DNA from: Roseburia sp.
GTDB taxonomy: Bacteria; Bacillota; Clostridia; Lachnospirales; Lachnospiraceae
Assembly: GCA_026168605.1 (NCBI GenBank)
Contig: JAPFDX010000023.1
Coordinates: forward strand, 18,230 to 82,229
Length of the DNA: 64,000 nt
Direction: 5' to 3'
The notes under the pieces are model-generated. The model made no database searches and was not told the origin of the DNA. It saw only the letters and a program-made list of their open reading frames with translations. A program made the position numbers and the translations under genes. This document shows positions 9,176-19,329 of this stretch, in pieces (position 1 is the stretch's first letter; each line of letters opens with the position of its first letter).

Positions 9176-9215
9176 ATAAAAATGACTGCCGCCCGGAAAA
9201 CTCCGGATACGGCAG
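9176..9215 (-). terminator. Terminator of the prsA-like gene
   Basis: On the minus strand CTGCCG-TAT-CCGGA-GTTT-TCCGG-G-CGGCAG is followed by TCATTTTTATA, 10 bases after the stop. Confidence 0.6.
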
Positions 9216-9224
9216 CCGTATCTT

Positions 9225-10262
9225 TTACTGCTCGGTGGACTCTGCATCCTCTGTCGACGGAACGATCGTCGTAAACAGTCTGTCAAATGTGACGTCCTTC
9301 CAGACATCCTCTTTTACTTCCCATGTATGTGATTCCTGCCAGCCGGAGAGCACCTCTTTGTAAAGCGCTGTCTCCCTCTCGCTGATGATGCTCTCGCGCG
9401 TCGCCTCGGTCGCAGCCGCATCTGTCTTTGCATCCAAACGCACCACATAATAAGCGCTGTCCGTATCGATCACGCCGGACACCGCGCCTTCCTCCAGACC
9501 CTTTAACGCGGTGAGCACCTTCGCATCCAGAATGTCATCGTCCGCCGTGAACGTTCCCTGGCTGACGGTATAGGAATGTGCCTCCGCCGCATCCTCCAGC
9601 GTGCCCTCTTTCGCCTCCGCCGCAAATGTCTCCACGGTATCTGCAAGCTTCTTCAACTCATCCTCTGTGTACTCGACAGATTTTCCCTCTTCATCCGTGT
9701 AGGTCGTCTTTGAGATCCGCACGTAGCTGTACGCGCTTGTGTTCGCCTCCTCGTCGCTGACGTTTGTGTCTGCCTCGGCGATAATGGCGTCATGCATCTT
9801 CTGCTGCACCGTCAGAAGTCTTAAATACTCCTCCACGATCTCCTGGTCTGCGCCGAGCTCCTCAAGCGCCTCGCTGCTGTTCGCCGCAAGAAACTCTGAC
9901 GCCACATCGGAAATCTCTGTCAGCTCCTCCTCGGAAACCGTCACGCCGTACTCGTCCATATGCGCCTCAAGCGTGTACATCGCAAACAGATTGTCCATCA
10001 CGGTATTCTTGACATCATCCTGCACCGTCACACCGGTTCCGGAGAGGTCGGTATTCCAGACATTTCCGCCAAAATAATACGCGTAAAGGTCATCGTCCTG
10101 CGCCTGCTGTAAGCGGGCGGCAAAATTCGGAACGCCAAGCGCAATCTCCTGACCGTCAAAAACTGCTGCCACCGCATCTTTATCCACACTGCCGCACCCT
10201 GCAAACACAGATGCCGCCATAACACCGCCAAGCAATAACGCGGTAAGTTTTGCTTTTTTCAT
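9225..10262 (-). CDS. PrsA/SurA-like foldase lipoprotein (peptidyl-prolyl isomerase family)
   Basis: 345 aa from the ATG at 10262 (GGAGGA at 6 bases); an upstream in-frame codon would lack an SD. The signal peptide ends in lipobox VFAGC with Cys23, so it is predicted to be anchored outside the membrane. A SurA_N-like helical chaperone region (about 30-180) precedes a degenerate parvulin-like domain (about 195-320; FAAEAKEGTLEDAAEAH ... SAYYVVRLDAKTD). In other Firmicutes PrsA folds secreted proteins. Here the isomerase half is weakly conserved, so chaperone action is more certain than catalysis. It is downstream of mfd and read in the same direction. Confidence 0.8.
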   Translation of the reverse strand: MKKAKLTALLLGGVMAASVFAGCGSVDKDAVAAVFDGQEIALGVPNFAARLQQAQDDDLYAYYFGGNVWNTDLSGTGVTVQDDVKNTVMDNLFAMYTLEAHMDEYGVTVSEEELTEISDVASEFLAANSSEALEELGADQEIVEEYLRLLTVQQKMHDAIIAEADTNVSDEEANTSAYSYVRISKTTYTDEEGKSVEYTEDELKKLADTVETFAAEAKEGTLEDAAEAHSYTVSQGTFTADDDILDAKVLTALKGLEEGAVSGVIDTDSAYYVVRLDAKTDAAATEATRESIISERETALYKEVLSGWQESHTWEVKEDVWKDVTFDRLFTTIVPSTEDAESTEQ

Positions 10263-10388
10263 AATTCTCCTCCATATCGGCACGACCACTTTCCGTCACG
10301 CCCGTTCTCCCTGATCCAAGGGGCAATTACCTGCTTATTATAGAGCCTTTTGCCAAAAGCCGCAATATATTTCATGATTTTTTCACAG

Positions 10389-13300
10389 TCACTCCCCGGA
10401 GTTCTCCGGCAGAAGCGTCTGGGCCGCGGCGAGGAACTCCTCGAGCACCTCCTTGACGCCGGTGTTTTTCTCGCGCGTATTCTGTTTCAGAAAATAGGTG
10501 AAATACGGTGCTTTCGCATCTGCCGTAAAACGCACCTTCTGCCCAAATCCAGCCACAAATTCCGGGATTTTGGTGACGTCGATCCCCGCCTTTTCATAGA
10601 GCGTGAATTTAATCGTCTCCGCCTTCTGCGAAACCTCCGTGAAATAGACGCGGTGCGCCATCGACTTGATCTTTGCGATATAGAGCAGATTTTCCACCGA
10701 CTTCGGCGGGTCTCCGAAGCGGTCGATCAGCTCCTCTAACATCTCCTCGACCTCATCCATCGTCTCGATTCCCGCAATGCGCTTATAGATATCAAGCTTC
10801 TGGAATTCGTTGGGAATGTACCCCATCGGAATATAGGCGTCGATCACGATGTCGATCGAGGTGTCGAAGTGCTCCGCGACAGAGATGCCCTTCGCCTCCT
10901 TGACTGCCTCATTTAACATCTTGCAGTACAGATCGTATCCGACCGCCTCCATGTGACCGTGCTGCTTTGCCCCGAGCAGATTTCCCGCCCCGCGGATCTC
11001 CAGATCGCGCATGGCGATCTTAAAGCCGCTGCCAAGCTCCGTGTACTCCTTGATCGCCGCGAGACGCTTCTCCGCGATCTCCTTTAGCATCTTGTCCCGC
11101 TTGTACATCAAAAACGCATACGCCGTGCGGTTGGAGCGCCCCACGCGCCCACGTAGCTGGTAAAGCTGCGAGAGTCCCATATTGTCGGCGTCGTGGATGA
11201 TCATCGTGTTGACGTTTGAGATGTCAAGTCCCGTCTCGATGATCGTCGTCGAGACCAGGACGTTGATCTCCCCGTTGATAAAGCGGTACATGATATTTTC
11301 CAGCTCGCTCTCTTTCATCTGCCCGTGCGCGTACGCCACGCTCGCCTCCGGCACAAGCTCCGCGATCTTCGTCGCGACGTCCGCGATCTCCCGGACACGG
11401 TTGTACACATAGTACGCCTGTCCCCCGCGGGAGAGCTCTCTGGAAATCGCCTCGCGCACCAGCTCCTCATTGTATTCCATGACATAGGTCTGGATCGGGA
11501 GACGATCCATCGGCGGCTCCTCGAGCACACTCATGTCGCGGATGCCGATCAGGCTCATGTGGAGTGTCCGTGGGATCGGCGTCGCCGTCAGCGTCAGCAC
11601 GTCGATATTCGTCTTTAACTGCTTGAGTTTTTCCTTGTGCGCGACGCCGAACCGCTGCTCCTCGTCGATCATCAGAAGTCCCAGATCCTTATACACCACG
11701 TCCTTGGAAAGTAAACGATGTGTTCCGACGATGATATCAACCTGACCTTTTTTAAGTTTTTCCAGCGTCTTTTTCTGCTCCGCTGTGCTGCGGAAGCGGC
11801 AGAGCAGATCGACGTTGACCGGAAAGTCCTTCATCCGCTGTGCAAAATTATTGTAGTGCTGCTGTGCCAGGATCGTCGTCGGCACGAGAAACGCCACCTG
11901 TTTGCCATCCTGCACTGCCTTAAACGCCGCGCGGATCGCGATCTCCGTCTTGCCGTAGCCGACGTCCCCGCAGATCAGACGGTCCATGATCTTCGTGCTC
12001 TCCATGTCCGCCTTCGTCGCCGCAATCGCGATATCCTGATCCTCCGTCTCCTCAAACGGAAACATTTCCTCAAACTCCCGCTGCCAGACGGTATCCGGTC
12101 CGTATGCGAACCCGGTCTCGCTCTGGCGCGCCGCGTAAAGCTTCACCAGATCCTGCGCAATCTCCTTCACCGCGCCGCGCACCTTTGACTTTGTCTTGTT
12201 CCACTCCTGCCCGCCCAGCTTGTTGAGCTTCGGCTTTTTCGCATCCGCGCCCGCGTATTTCTGGATCAACTCCAACTGCGTCGCCAGAATATAGAGATTG
12301 CCGCCCCCAGCATACTCGATCTTGATATAATCCTTTTCGGTCTTATCGACCTCTATCTTTTCAATTCCCCGGTAAATCCCAAGTCCGTGGCTCTCATGCA
12401 CGACGTAGTCGCCGATGCTCAAGTCGGTAAAACTTGCAATCTTCTCCCCCTCGTAGATACGGCGGCGTTTCTTTTTCTTCTTTTCCCCGCCGAAAATATC
12501 ACTCTCGGAGATCACGACAAACTTGATCACCGGATATTCGTAGCCCTTCTTGATCTTGCCGTAGCCGGTCATGATCTCTCCCGGCTTCACCTCGTGCGCA
12601 AACTCCTCGCTGTAAAACGCGTTTAGCCCCTCGTCCATCAGATCCTCGGCGAGACGCTTCGCCCTCGTTCTGGAACTGGAAAGGAGTACCACGCCATAGC
12701 CGTTTTTCTTGTAGCGGAGCAGATCCTTCACCAGAAGTTCAAAGCTGTTGTTGTAGGGATTCACCGTCTTGGTCTGGATGTTCAGGCGCATCCGGATATC
12801 CAGATGCGGGTTTTTCATATCAAGCGCCACCAGAGAGATACATTTGCACCGTTCCAGCTTCGCCAGGATCTCCCTGCACGTAAAAAGCTCCTTCATCTGT
12901 CCGGGCAGGATATAGCCTTTTTCCAGACGCTGCTTCATGCTCTCCGAAAACTCTGTCTCCGTCGCCATTCCCCGCTCGATGCTGCGCGGGGTCTCGTCCA
13001 GAAATACCAGTGTGTTTTCCGCATCAAAATAGTCGAGCAGCGACGCGCGCTCCTCGCAGAAATAGGACAGATACGCGTCCAGTCCCGCGCTGACGCCAAG
13101 CTCGCCCACCTCCTCGGCAAGCTCGTCGGCGGCAGCCCGGATCCGGTGCGCCTCCTCCGTTTTCATCTCCCTGCGGAGCTTGTCGGAGACCCGCTTCGCC
13201 TCCTTCCGGATGCGCTCGATCCCCGCCCTGCGCTCCTCCCCTGTCAGCACAAGCTCGCACGCCGGATAGATATGCACTTCCTCCAGATTCTCAATGGAGC

Positions 13301-13928
13301 GCTGGCTCTCCGCGTCAAACGAGCGGATGGAGTCCACCTCATCGCCCCACAGCTCAATACGGATGGGATTCTCCTCCGTCAGCGGAAAAATATCGACGAT
13401 GCCGCCGCGCACGGAGAACTCCCCCTGCGTCTGCGCCTGATAATTCTTCTCATAGCCGAGCTCCGCGAGATGCCTTGCGAATTCATCCAGTTCAAGGGCA
13501 TCGCCCACAGCGACCTTCCGCACCGCCTGGATAAACTTTTCGGGACTGGGCATCGGGTTCATCAGTCCGTCAAACGTGGTGATCACCGTACATTCCTTCT
13601 CCTCGGCGATCAGCTTCAGCGCATTGATGCGCTCCGCCGTCAGCACGTTTCCACGGATGTCCGACTGGTAAAACAAAATGTCCTTCGCCGGATAGTACGC
13701 TGCTTTTTTGTCAAAAAAGCGGTACTCCTCCCACAGTTCCCTCGCTTTCTGCTCATGAAAAGTCACAATGATCCTGTTTCCGGAACCATTGTGAATACTG
13801 TGCATCATATGTGGTTTTGCCGCATCAATACAGCCTGAGACCTGGATCACACCCGCCAGCTTTGGCAGCGCCTCCTCCAGATCGCAGACCTCCTTTAACC
13901 CCTTTAGGGGTTCTGTGAATGTACGCAC
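10389..13928 (-). CDS. mfd: Transcription-repair coupling factor
   Basis: 1179 aa, full length. It removes RNA polymerase stalled at lesions and recruits UvrA. A UvrB-homology region (about 20-350) is followed by the RNAP-interacting CarD-like domain ([20 protein letters not shown], about 500-560), RecG-like helicase motifs (Walker [14 protein letters not shown] in [30 protein letters not shown]) and a C-terminal TRCF domain. It starts at GTG 13928, directly after the pth stop (13929-13931), with GGAGG inside the end of pth. The pth-mfd pairing is common in Firmicutes. Confidence 0.96.
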   Translation of the reverse strand: MRTFTEPLKGLKEVCDLEEALPKLAGVIQVSGCIDAAKPHMMHSIHNGSGNRIIVTFHEQKARELWEEYRFFDKKAAYYPAKDILFYQSDIRGNVLTAERINALKLIAEEKECTVITTFDGLMNPMPSPEKFIQAVRKVAVGDALELDEFARHLAELGYEKNYQAQTQGEFSVRGGIVDIFPLTEENPIRIELWGDEVDSIRSFDAESQRSIENLEEVHIYPACELVLTGEERRAGIERIRKEAKRVSDKLRREMKTEEAHRIRAAADELAEEVGELGVSAGLDAYLSYFCEERASLLDYFDAENTLVFLDETPRSIERGMATETEFSESMKQRLEKGYILPGQMKELFTCREILAKLERCKCISLVALDMKNPHLDIRMRLNIQTKTVNPYNNSFELLVKDLLRYKKNGYGVVLLSSSRTRAKRLAEDLMDEGLNAFYSEEFAHEVKPGEIMTGYGKIKKGYEYPVIKFVVISESDIFGGEKKKKKRRRIYEGEKIASFTDLSIGDYVVHESHGLGIYRGIEKIEVDKTEKDYIKIEYAGGGNLYILATQLELIQKYAGADAKKPKLNKLGGQEWNKTKSKVRGAVKEIAQDLVKLYAARQSETGFAYGPDTVWQREFEEMFPFEETEDQDIAIAATKADMESTKIMDRLICGDVGYGKTEIAIRAAFKAVQDGKQVAFLVPTTILAQQHYNNFAQRMKDFPVNVDLLCRFRSTAEQKKTLEKLKKGQVDIIVGTHRLLSKDVVYKDLGLLMIDEEQRFGVAHKEKLKQLKTNIDVLTLTATPIPRTLHMSLIGIRDMSVLEEPPMDRLPIQTYVMEYNEELVREAISRELSRGGQAYYVYNRVREIADVATKIAELVPEASVAYAHGQMKESELENIMYRFINGEINVLVSTTIIETGLDISNVNTMIIHDADNMGLSQLYQLRGRVGRSNRTAYAFLMYKRDKMLKEIAEKRLAAIKEYTELGSGFKIAMRDLEIRGAGNLLGAKQHGHMEAVGYDLYCKMLNEAVKEAKGISVAEHFDTSIDIVIDAYIPMGYIPNEFQKLDIYKRIAGIETMDEVEEMLEELIDRFGDPPKSVENLLYIAKIKSMAHRVYFTEVSQKAETIKFTLYEKAGIDVTKIPEFVAGFGQKVRFTADAKAPYFTYFLKQNTREKNTGVKEVLEEFLAAAQTLLPENSGE

Positions 13929-14507
13929 TTAACCCTCCTGCTTCTTTCCATTAAATTCGTTCATCGCCCTATCGACCTCACCGGAGAGCACCAGCTCCGT
14001 CGCCGCAACCGCATCGCCGATGGCAGTCTCCACCCTCTCCCGGTCCGCCGCGTCAAAGCGCCCCAGCACATGATCCGCCAGATCCCAGCCCTTCGGCTTC
14101 TCGCCGACGCCGACCTTCACACGCATGAAGTTCTGCGTCCCCGTCTGCGCAATGATATTCTTGATCCCGTTGTGTCCGCCTGCGCTTCCCTTCTTGCGGA
14201 TGCGGATGCCGCCCGGCGCGAGACTGATGTCATCAAAAATGACGAGCATCTCACTTTCCGGGTCGAGCTTATAATAATGTAAAAGCTCCGCCACGCTCTC
14301 CCCGCTCAAATTCATATACGTCTGCGGTTTCGCCAGCACAACCTTCTGTCCCCCGATCACGCCTTTTCCGCAGAGCGCCCGGTGCTTCTTCTCACTGATA
14401 CTGATATTATATTTATCTGCAAGGGCGTCCATGACATCAAACCCGACGTTGTGTCTGGTGTGCTCATACTGTCTGCCCGGATTGCCAAGTCCTACGATCA
14501 AAAACAT
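13929..14507 (-). CDS. pth: Peptidyl-tRNA hydrolase
   Basis: 192 aa from the ATG at 14507 (GGAGAATGAG SD), giving the normal MFLIVGLGNPG N-terminus; the upstream in-frame ATG would add 11 residues not found in the family. It cleaves peptidyl-tRNA to recycle tRNA. Catalytic His is in TRHNVGFDV (about 20), with Asn10 in GLGNPG, Asp near residue 92 in FDDISLAPG and GSAGGHNGIKNI (about 107). It is cotranscribed with mfd. Confidence 0.95.
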   Translation of the reverse strand: MFLIVGLGNPGRQYEHTRHNVGFDVMDALADKYNISISEKKHRALCGKGVIGGQKVVLAKPQTYMNLSGESVAELLHYYKLDPESEMLVIFDDISLAPGGIRIRKKGSAGGHNGIKNIIAQTGTQNFMRVKVGVGEKPKGWDLADHVLGRFDAADRERVETAIGDAVAATELVLSGEVDRAMNEFNGKKQEG

Positions 14508-14545
14508 CTCATTCTCCTGCAAATCATATTTTCTGTCCATGTTCC

Positions 14546-14573
14546 ATTTTACAGAACTTTTTAAATTTTACAA
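14546..14573 (-). promoter_or_regulatory. Predicted promoter of pth-mfd
   Basis: Minus strand TTGTAA (14568-14573), 16-bp spacer, TAAAAT (14546-14551), about 40 bases before the pth ATG. Confidence 0.55.
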
Positions 14574-14574
14574 G

Positions 14575-14600
14575 TAAAAAGAGTTTCGCCTGCGAAACTC
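14575..14600 (-). terminator. Hairpin with T-run upstream of pth
   Basis: Minus strand GAGTTTCG-CAGG-CGAAACTC is followed by TTTTTACTTG, a typical intrinsic terminator. It insulates pth from the repeat region and the spoVG operon. Confidence 0.6.
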
Positions 14601-14665
14601 TCCGCCTGCGGCGGGTCGCATCAGCGACACAGTTCCTCTCCGCCGCAGTGCAATCCCCCGGAGGG

Positions 14666-14704
14666 TTTTACTTTATAGGGAACGAAGTTTCCTATAAAGT
14701 AAAA
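14666..14704. repeat. Long palindrome in the pth-spoVG intergenic region
   Basis: Arms TTTTACTTTATAGG and CCTATAAAGTAAAA pair perfectly, with an inner GAAC/GTTT extension and a 3-base loop. It has no T-run of its own beyond the flanking A/T bases. It may be a dispersed palindromic repeat or part of a double terminator with the adjacent spoVG hairpin. Confidence 0.6.
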
Positions 14705-14733
14705 AAATGGGGATGCCGCATTGCGGCATCCCC
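14700..14733 (-). terminator. Terminator of the glgC-glgD-spoVG operon
   Basis: Minus strand stem GGGGATGCCGCA/TGCGGCATCCCC is followed by ATTTTTTTA, directly after the spoVG stop. Confidence 0.85.
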
Positions 14734-14741
14734 ACGAAATC

Positions 14742-15008
14742 TTATTCCTCTGCTTCCATTGTCTCACGGTATCTGTCAAGGATCAGTCTCTGGATCTTCT
14801 CTCTCGTATCCGAATTGATCGGATGCGCAATATCGCGGTACTCTCCGTCAGCAGCCTTACGGCTTGGCATTGCGATAAACAATCCCTTCTCCCCCTCGAT
14901 CACCTTGATGTCGTGAACCACAAATTCTTCATCAATCGTGATGGAAACAACTGCTTTCATCTTGCCTTCTTTTTCAACTTTTCTGACTCTCACGTCCGTA
15001 ATCTGCAT
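14742..15008 (-). CDS. spoVG: SpoVG RNA/DNA-binding regulator
   Basis: 88 aa, start [20 protein letters not shown], with conserved [21 protein letters not shown] and [15 protein letters not shown]. SpoVG-family proteins are small nucleic-acid-binding regulators of cell division, sporulation septation and surface properties. GGGGGA precedes the ATG. It lies 25 bases after glgD with no visible promoter or terminator between and a strong terminator after it, so it appears to be the last gene of a glgC-glgD-spoVG transcript, which is an unusual setting. Confidence 0.93.
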   Translation of the reverse strand: MQITDVRVRKVEKEGKMKAVVSITIDEEFVVHDIKVIEGEKGLFIAMPSRKAADGEYRDIAHPINSDTREKIQRLILDRYRETMEAEE

Positions 15009-15033
15009 ATCTTATGTCCCCCATGTCCTATAA

Positions 15034-16152
15034 TTAAAGCATATATCTCTGATTGTTCTCAAGTACGATCTTGATACCGTTATCTCCGCAGTAGTAGGTA
15101 TTCGCCTTCAGCGTATCCCTGCTCTCCACGATACAGTTCTCAATGTGCGTATTGTCTCCGATATACACGTCATTAAGAATGATCGAATTCTTGATGACGC
15201 AATTCTTGCCGACAAATACTTTCTTAAACAAAACAGAATTCTCCACTTTGCTGTTGATGATACATCCGCTTGCGATCAGACTGTTGTGCACGTCCGAACC
15301 GACGTTATATTTTGCCGGCGGAAGATCGTCCACCTTTGAGCAGATCTTCGGGTCATCCCGGAAGAAATATTTGCGCACATCCGGATTCAGGAAATCCATG
15401 TTCGTCTGGTAATAGGATTCCACCGTCGCGATATTGCTCCAGTATTCCTTCATCTTATAGCCGTAGATCTGTTTCATGTTCTTATAACGGATCAGAATGT
15501 CCGTGACGAAATCCCAGCGGTCCTCCGCTGCGCTGCGCTCCAGCATCTCGATCAACTGTCTCCGGCGCACGATATAGATACCGGTCGATATCGTGTTGGA
15601 ACGGGAAACCATCGGTTTCTCCTCGAACTCGATGATCTTCGAGTCCTCATTCATGCGGACAACGCCGAACCTGCTGACATCCACACCCGCCGGCATATCC
15701 TTGCACACCACGGTAATGTCCGCTTTCTTCTCGATATGATAATCAAGAACCTCGTTGTAATCCATCTTGTATACACAGTCGCCGCTTGTGATGATGACGT
15801 ACGGCTCATGACGCTTTTTCAGGAAATTGATGTTCTGGTACATCGCATCTGCAGTTCCACGGTACCACCAACTGTTATCCACGGTCACCGTCGGATTGAA
15901 CACAAAGAGTCCACCCTGCTTTCTGCCAAAATTCCACCACTTCGAAGAGCTTAAGTGTTCATTGAGGGAGCGCGCGCTGTACTGCGTCAGCACCGCCACC
16001 GTCTGAATGTGGGAATTGCTCATATTGCTGAGCGCAAAATCAATACTGCGGTAGCTTCCGCCGATCGGCATGGCTGCTATCGCCCGTTTATTGGATAATT
16101 CCTGCATACGGCTGTTATTACCGCCAGCTAAAATAATACCTATTGCCTTCAT
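15034..16152 (-). CDS. glgD: Glucose-1-phosphate adenylyltransferase subunit GlgD
   Basis: 372 aa nucleotidyltransferase fold with a C-terminal left-handed beta-helix (hexapeptide-like [18 protein letters not shown]). The N-terminal [20 protein letters not shown] replaces the catalytic GGxGxRLxxLT...KPA pattern of GlgC. This fits the known role of Firmicutes GlgD as a non-catalytic or weakly catalytic partner that activates GlgC in ADP-glucose synthesis for glycogen. Its ATG overlaps the glgC stop (ATGA). Confidence 0.92.
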   Translation of the reverse strand: MKAIGIILAGGNNSRMQELSNKRAIAAMPIGGSYRSIDFALSNMSNSHIQTVAVLTQYSARSLNEHLSSSKWWNFGRKQGGLFVFNPTVTVDNSWWYRGTADAMYQNINFLKKRHEPYVIITSGDCVYKMDYNEVLDYHIEKKADITVVCKDMPAGVDVSRFGVVRMNEDSKIIEFEEKPMVSRSNTISTGIYIVRRRQLIEMLERSAAEDRWDFVTDILIRYKNMKQIYGYKMKEYWSNIATVESYYQTNMDFLNPDVRKYFFRDDPKICSKVDDLPPAKYNVGSDVHNSLIASGCIINSKVENSVLFKKVFVGKNCVIKNSIILNDVYIGDNTHIENCIVESRDTLKANTYYCGDNGIKIVLENNQRYML

Positions 16153-17432
16153 ACCGAGTCACCTGCCTTAATAATTACTTCACCGCTCTCAAGAACTCCA
16201 TCCGGGTAATCCTCTTTCACAGTCACGCCGGAAATCGCCGTATTCCTGCCAATGGTAACGCCATCCGGCACTGTCGAATCCTCCCCGATCGTCACAAGAC
16301 CAAAGGAATAGATACCGGCATTCAGTTTGTTCGGCGCTTCCTCTCCGACACCGAGCACGGCGCCGCTGCCAATCTGACAGTTCTCCGCGATGATCGCCTT
16401 GTCAACCGTAGTGCCATCCCCGATCTGTGTGCCTCTCATGATGATCGAGTCGCGGATCACTGCGCCCTTGCCAACAGTAACTCCCGGCCCAATCACGGAA
16501 TTATGTACATCGCCGTAGATCTCAGAGCCCTCTCCGATGATGCTCTTCTCGATCACGGACTCCGCCGATACATACTGCGGTTCGATGATGTCGCTCTTGG
16601 TATAGATCTTCCAGTATTCCTCGTAAAGATTAAACTCAGGGATCAGGTCGATCAGCTCCATATTGGCTTCCCAGTAGGAGCCGAGTGTGCCGACATCCTT
16701 CCAGTAGCCATTGTACTCATATGCAAAAAGCCTCTTGCCATTCTCGTGGCAATACGGAATGATATGCTTGCCAAAGTCACATCCGCTCTGGTCCTTCATC
16801 GCATAGAGCGCTTCTTTTAAGACTTTCCAGCTAAAAATATAAATCCCCATCGACGCGAGGTTACTGCGCGGATGCTCCGGCTTCTCCTCAAATTCATGGA
16901 TCCGCTTGTCATCGTCTGCGATCACGATACCAAACCGGCTCGCCTCCTCAATCGGGACCGGCATCGTGGCGATCGTCACGTCCGCATGGTTCTCCTTATG
17001 GAAATCCAGCATGACCTCATAATCCATCTTATAGATATGGTCTCCCGACAAGATCAGCACATATTCCGGATTGTAGCTCTCCATATAGTTCATGTTCTGG
17101 AATATGGCGTTCGCCGTACCGGTATACCACTCACTGTTGTTACTCTTCTCATACGGCGGCAGGATCGTCACTCCGCCGTTATTGCGGTCCAGATCCCAAG
17201 GGATACCGATCCCGATATGGGAATTCAGACGCAGCGGCTGATACTGGGTCAGCACGCCGACCGTATCGATCCCTGAATTGATGCAGTTGCTCAATGGAAA
17301 GTCAATGATCCGGTACTTCCCGCCAAACGCAACTGCCGGCTTCGCAACCTTAGCCGTGAGCACACCCAGACGGCTGCCCTGTCCTCCGGCTAATAACATG
17401 GCAATCATTTCTTTTTTAATCACGTCTTTCAC
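16149..17432 (-). CDS. glgC: Glucose-1-phosphate adenylyltransferase (ADP-glucose pyrophosphorylase)
   Basis: 427 aa; makes ADP-glucose from ATP and glucose-1-phosphate. The catalytic N-terminus is [20 protein letters not shown] (about 12-31) with [15 protein letters not shown] next. Substrate motifs are [11 protein letters not shown] and [11 protein letters not shown], with glucose-1-P Lys in [11 protein letters not shown]. The C-terminal beta-helix domain follows at about residues 290-400. It forms a heteromer with GlgD. AT-rich DNA upstream holds its promoter, divergent from murC. Confidence 0.95.
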   Translation of the reverse strand: MKDVIKKEMIAMLLAGGQGSRLGVLTAKVAKPAVAFGGKYRIIDFPLSNCINSGIDTVGVLTQYQPLRLNSHIGIGIPWDLDRNNGGVTILPPYEKSNNSEWYTGTANAIFQNMNYMESYNPEYVLILSGDHIYKMDYEVMLDFHKENHADVTIATMPVPIEEASRFGIVIADDDKRIHEFEEKPEHPRSNLASMGIYIFSWKVLKEALYAMKDQSGCDFGKHIIPYCHENGKRLFAYEYNGYWKDVGTLGSYWEANMELIDLIPEFNLYEEYWKIYTKSDIIEPQYVSAESVIEKSIIGEGSEIYGDVHNSVIGPGVTVGKGAVIRDSIIMRGTQIGDGTTVDKAIIAENCQIGSGAVLGVGEEAPNKLNAGIYSFGLVTIGEDSTVPDGVTIGRNTAISGVTVKEDYPDGVLESGEVIIKAGDSV

Positions 17433-17707
17433 CTCTGTCTCTTTCTAGCTAGTCCTAACTTACTATATTGGCACTTCAAATTATACCACAAGTGTTTGTT
17501 TTTGTATATATTTTCACAATTATATTTACCTATTTTTTCTTTTTTTGACATTTTGCACAAAAATCTACTTCATTTTCTCAGCACAATTTTTAAATGTCGA
17601 AAAGATTTTATAGCAAAAGAATTTGCAAAATAATAAGATAGGTTTATAATGGGATAGCAGGCAGCCATTCGCCTGCGCGATCAATCAAACAGGCAGGTAT
17701 TTCCAAT
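17433..17707. promoter_or_regulatory. Divergent glgC/murC promoter region
   Basis: 275 bases, very AT-rich, without a gene. For murC (+): TTGCAA (17623-17628), 16 bp, TATAAT (17645-17650). For glgC (-): TATAAT (17480-17485 on the plus coordinates) preceded by TGG, an extended -10, without a good -35. No riboswitch-like structure is evident. Confidence 0.65.
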
Positions 17708-19087
17708 ATGTATAAAATTGATTTTAACAGACCGGTCCACGTACACTTTATCGGCATCGGCGGTATCAGCATGAGCGGTCTCGCAGAGATCCTTCTCGCG
17801 GAGCACTTTACTGTCTCCGGCTCCGATTCCAGGGAATCCGAGCTGACCAGACAGCTCGCCGCAAAGGGTGTGACCATATTTTACGGTCAGCAGGCATCCA
17901 ATATCATTCCGGGCATCGACCTCGTGGTCTACACCGCCGCGATCCACGAAAGCAATCCAGAATTTGTGCGTGCACGGGAGGCAGGTCTTCCTATGATAAG
18001 CCGCGCCGAACTGCTTGGACAGATTATGGACAATTACAAAAATTCCATCGCTGTCGCAGGCACGCATGGCAAGACGACAACCACCTCCATGATCAGCCAG
18101 ATCCTTCTGACCGCCCAGTGCGACCCGACCATCACGGTAGGAGGCATCCTCGCCGCCATTGACGGCAATCTGCACGTCGGCAGATCGGACGTCTTTATCT
18201 CGGAGGCGTGTGAATACACAAACAGCTTTCTGCATTTTTATCCGAAGTACAGTGTGATCCTAAATGTGGAAGCGGAGCATCTCGACTTTTTTAAAGATAT
18301 TCACGAGATCCGCCATTCATTCCACCAATTTGCCGCAAACACGCGCGCGGACGGCGCCGTCATCATAAACGGCGATATTCCTGATTATACCGAACTCACC
18401 GAGGGGCTCGCGCCGCAGGTGATCTCCTTTGGACTTGGCGCACACTGCGATTTCCACCCGGCGGACATCACCTTCGACGAGAAATCCTGCGCCACCTTTA
18501 CGGCAATGTACCGCGACAAAGAGATCATGACAGTCACTCTTGGCGTGCCGGGAATGCACAATGTCTCAAACGCGCTCGCCGCGATCGCGCTCTCGCTGGA
18601 CTTAAAGCTTCCGAAGGACGCCATCCGCGAGGGACTGCTCGCATTCGGAGGCGCCAACCGCCGTTTTCAGTACAAGGGCTGCGTGGACGGCGTGACCATT
18701 ATCGACGATTATGCGCATCACCCGACGGAGATCCGCGCGACACTGACCGCCGCCGCAGGTTATCCACACCGGCGTCTCGTGCTCGCTTTCCAGCCGCATA
18801 CATACTCCCGCACCAGCGCGTTTCTCGACGACTTCGCCGAGGTTCTCTCAATGGCAGACCTCGTGGTGCTCGCAGATATCTATGCCGCCAGAGAAAAGAA
18901 CACCTACGGGATCTCCTCGCGCGACCTTCTCGCAAAGCTTAAGGAAAAGGGCACGGAGTGTTACTATTTTCCGTCCTTTGAAGAAATTGAAAAATTTTTA
19001 TTAAAAAATTGTATAAACGGCGACTTGTTGATAACTATGGGTGCCGGAGACATCGTAAATGTCGGCGAACACCTGCTTGGCAAATAA
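17708..19087 (+). CDS. murC: UDP-N-acetylmuramate--L-alanine ligase
   Basis: 459 aa; ATP-dependent addition of L-Ala to UDP-MurNAc, the first peptide step of peptidoglycan synthesis, in the cytoplasm. The N-terminal Rossmann motif is VHFIGIGGISMSGLAEIL (about 10-27). The ATP loop is GTHGKTTTTSMI (about 118-129), followed by the Mur ligase central motifs SEACEYTNSFLHF and DDYAHHPTEIRATL (about 337-350), and FQPHTYSRT. It is the last gene before a convergent-type hairpin and the DnaA-box cluster. Confidence 0.95.
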   Translation: MYKIDFNRPVHVHFIGIGGISMSGLAEILLAEHFTVSGSDSRESELTRQLAAKGVTIFYGQQASNIIPGIDLVVYTAAIHESNPEFVRAREAGLPMISRAELLGQIMDNYKNSIAVAGTHGKTTTTSMISQILLTAQCDPTITVGGILAAIDGNLHVGRSDVFISEACEYTNSFLHFYPKYSVILNVEAEHLDFFKDIHEIRHSFHQFAANTRADGAVIINGDIPDYTELTEGLAPQVISFGLGAHCDFHPADITFDEKSCATFTAMYRDKEIMTVTLGVPGMHNVSNALAAIALSLDLKLPKDAIREGLLAFGGANRRFQYKGCVDGVTIIDDYAHHPTEIRATLTAAAGYPHRRLVLAFQPHTYSRTSAFLDDFAEVLSMADLVVLADIYAAREKNTYGISSRDLLAKLKEKGTECYYFPSFEEIEKFLLKNCINGDLLITMGAGDIVNVGEHLLGK

Positions 19088-19088
19088 C

Positions 19089-19106
19089 TTATCCACATTA
19101 TCCACA
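19089..19106 (+). promoter_or_regulatory. Tandem DnaA boxes, pair 1
   Basis: Two perfect TTATCCACA boxes directly adjacent (19089-19097 and 19098-19106), starting 2 bases after the murC stop. Confidence 0.75.
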
Positions 19107-19146
19107 TCCGATTGGGGAAAACTTCAACTTTAGGATGTGGATTTTT
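19099..19146 (+). terminator. Possible murC terminator overlapping a DnaA box
   Basis: ATCCACATCC (19100-19109) can pair with GGATGTGGAT (19132-19141), followed by TTTTTATTT, with a 22-base loop. One arm is part of the second DnaA box. Confidence 0.5.
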
Positions 19147-19176
19147 TATTTCACATTTTCCAAAGGCGTGCGGTTG

Positions 19177-19194
19177 TTATCCACACTATCCACA
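19177..19194 (+). promoter_or_regulatory. Tandem DnaA boxes, pair 2
   Basis: TTATCCACA (19177-19185) is directly followed by CTATCCACA (19186-19194, one mismatch at position 1). The pair is spaced 88 bases from pair 1 and lies about 70 bases upstream of the dnaD -10 element. Confidence 0.72.
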
Positions 19195-19240
19195 ATTCCC
19201 GCAGCGCCCGTTTTTACTGGTACTGTGTCAAAAATGGTAC

Positions 19241-19269
19241 TTCTCTTTCCCGGAGTCATATGCTATAAT
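19241..19269 (+). promoter_or_regulatory. Predicted promoter of dnaD-loader operon
   Basis: Extended -10 TGCTATAAT (TATAAT at 19264-19269) with a weak -35 TTCTCT (19241-19246), 17-bp spacer. It lies between the DnaA boxes and dnaD. Confidence 0.6.
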
Positions 19270-19329
19270 GCATGACGACAGAAAACTGTCACCCCATATG
19301 ATTTACGAAGAGAGAGGTTATGATTTGTC

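Noticed and set aside
12804..13838. Long plus-strand open frame of 344 codons
   Set aside because: Antisense to the middle of mfd. Composition is typical of a shadow frame (Leu/Arg/His-rich) and there is no SD.
19089..19194. DnaA-box cluster as the chromosomal origin
   Set aside because: No dnaA, dnaN, rpmH or gidA genes are nearby and no AT-rich unwinding region is evident next to the boxes. A regulatory or titration cluster is more likely.
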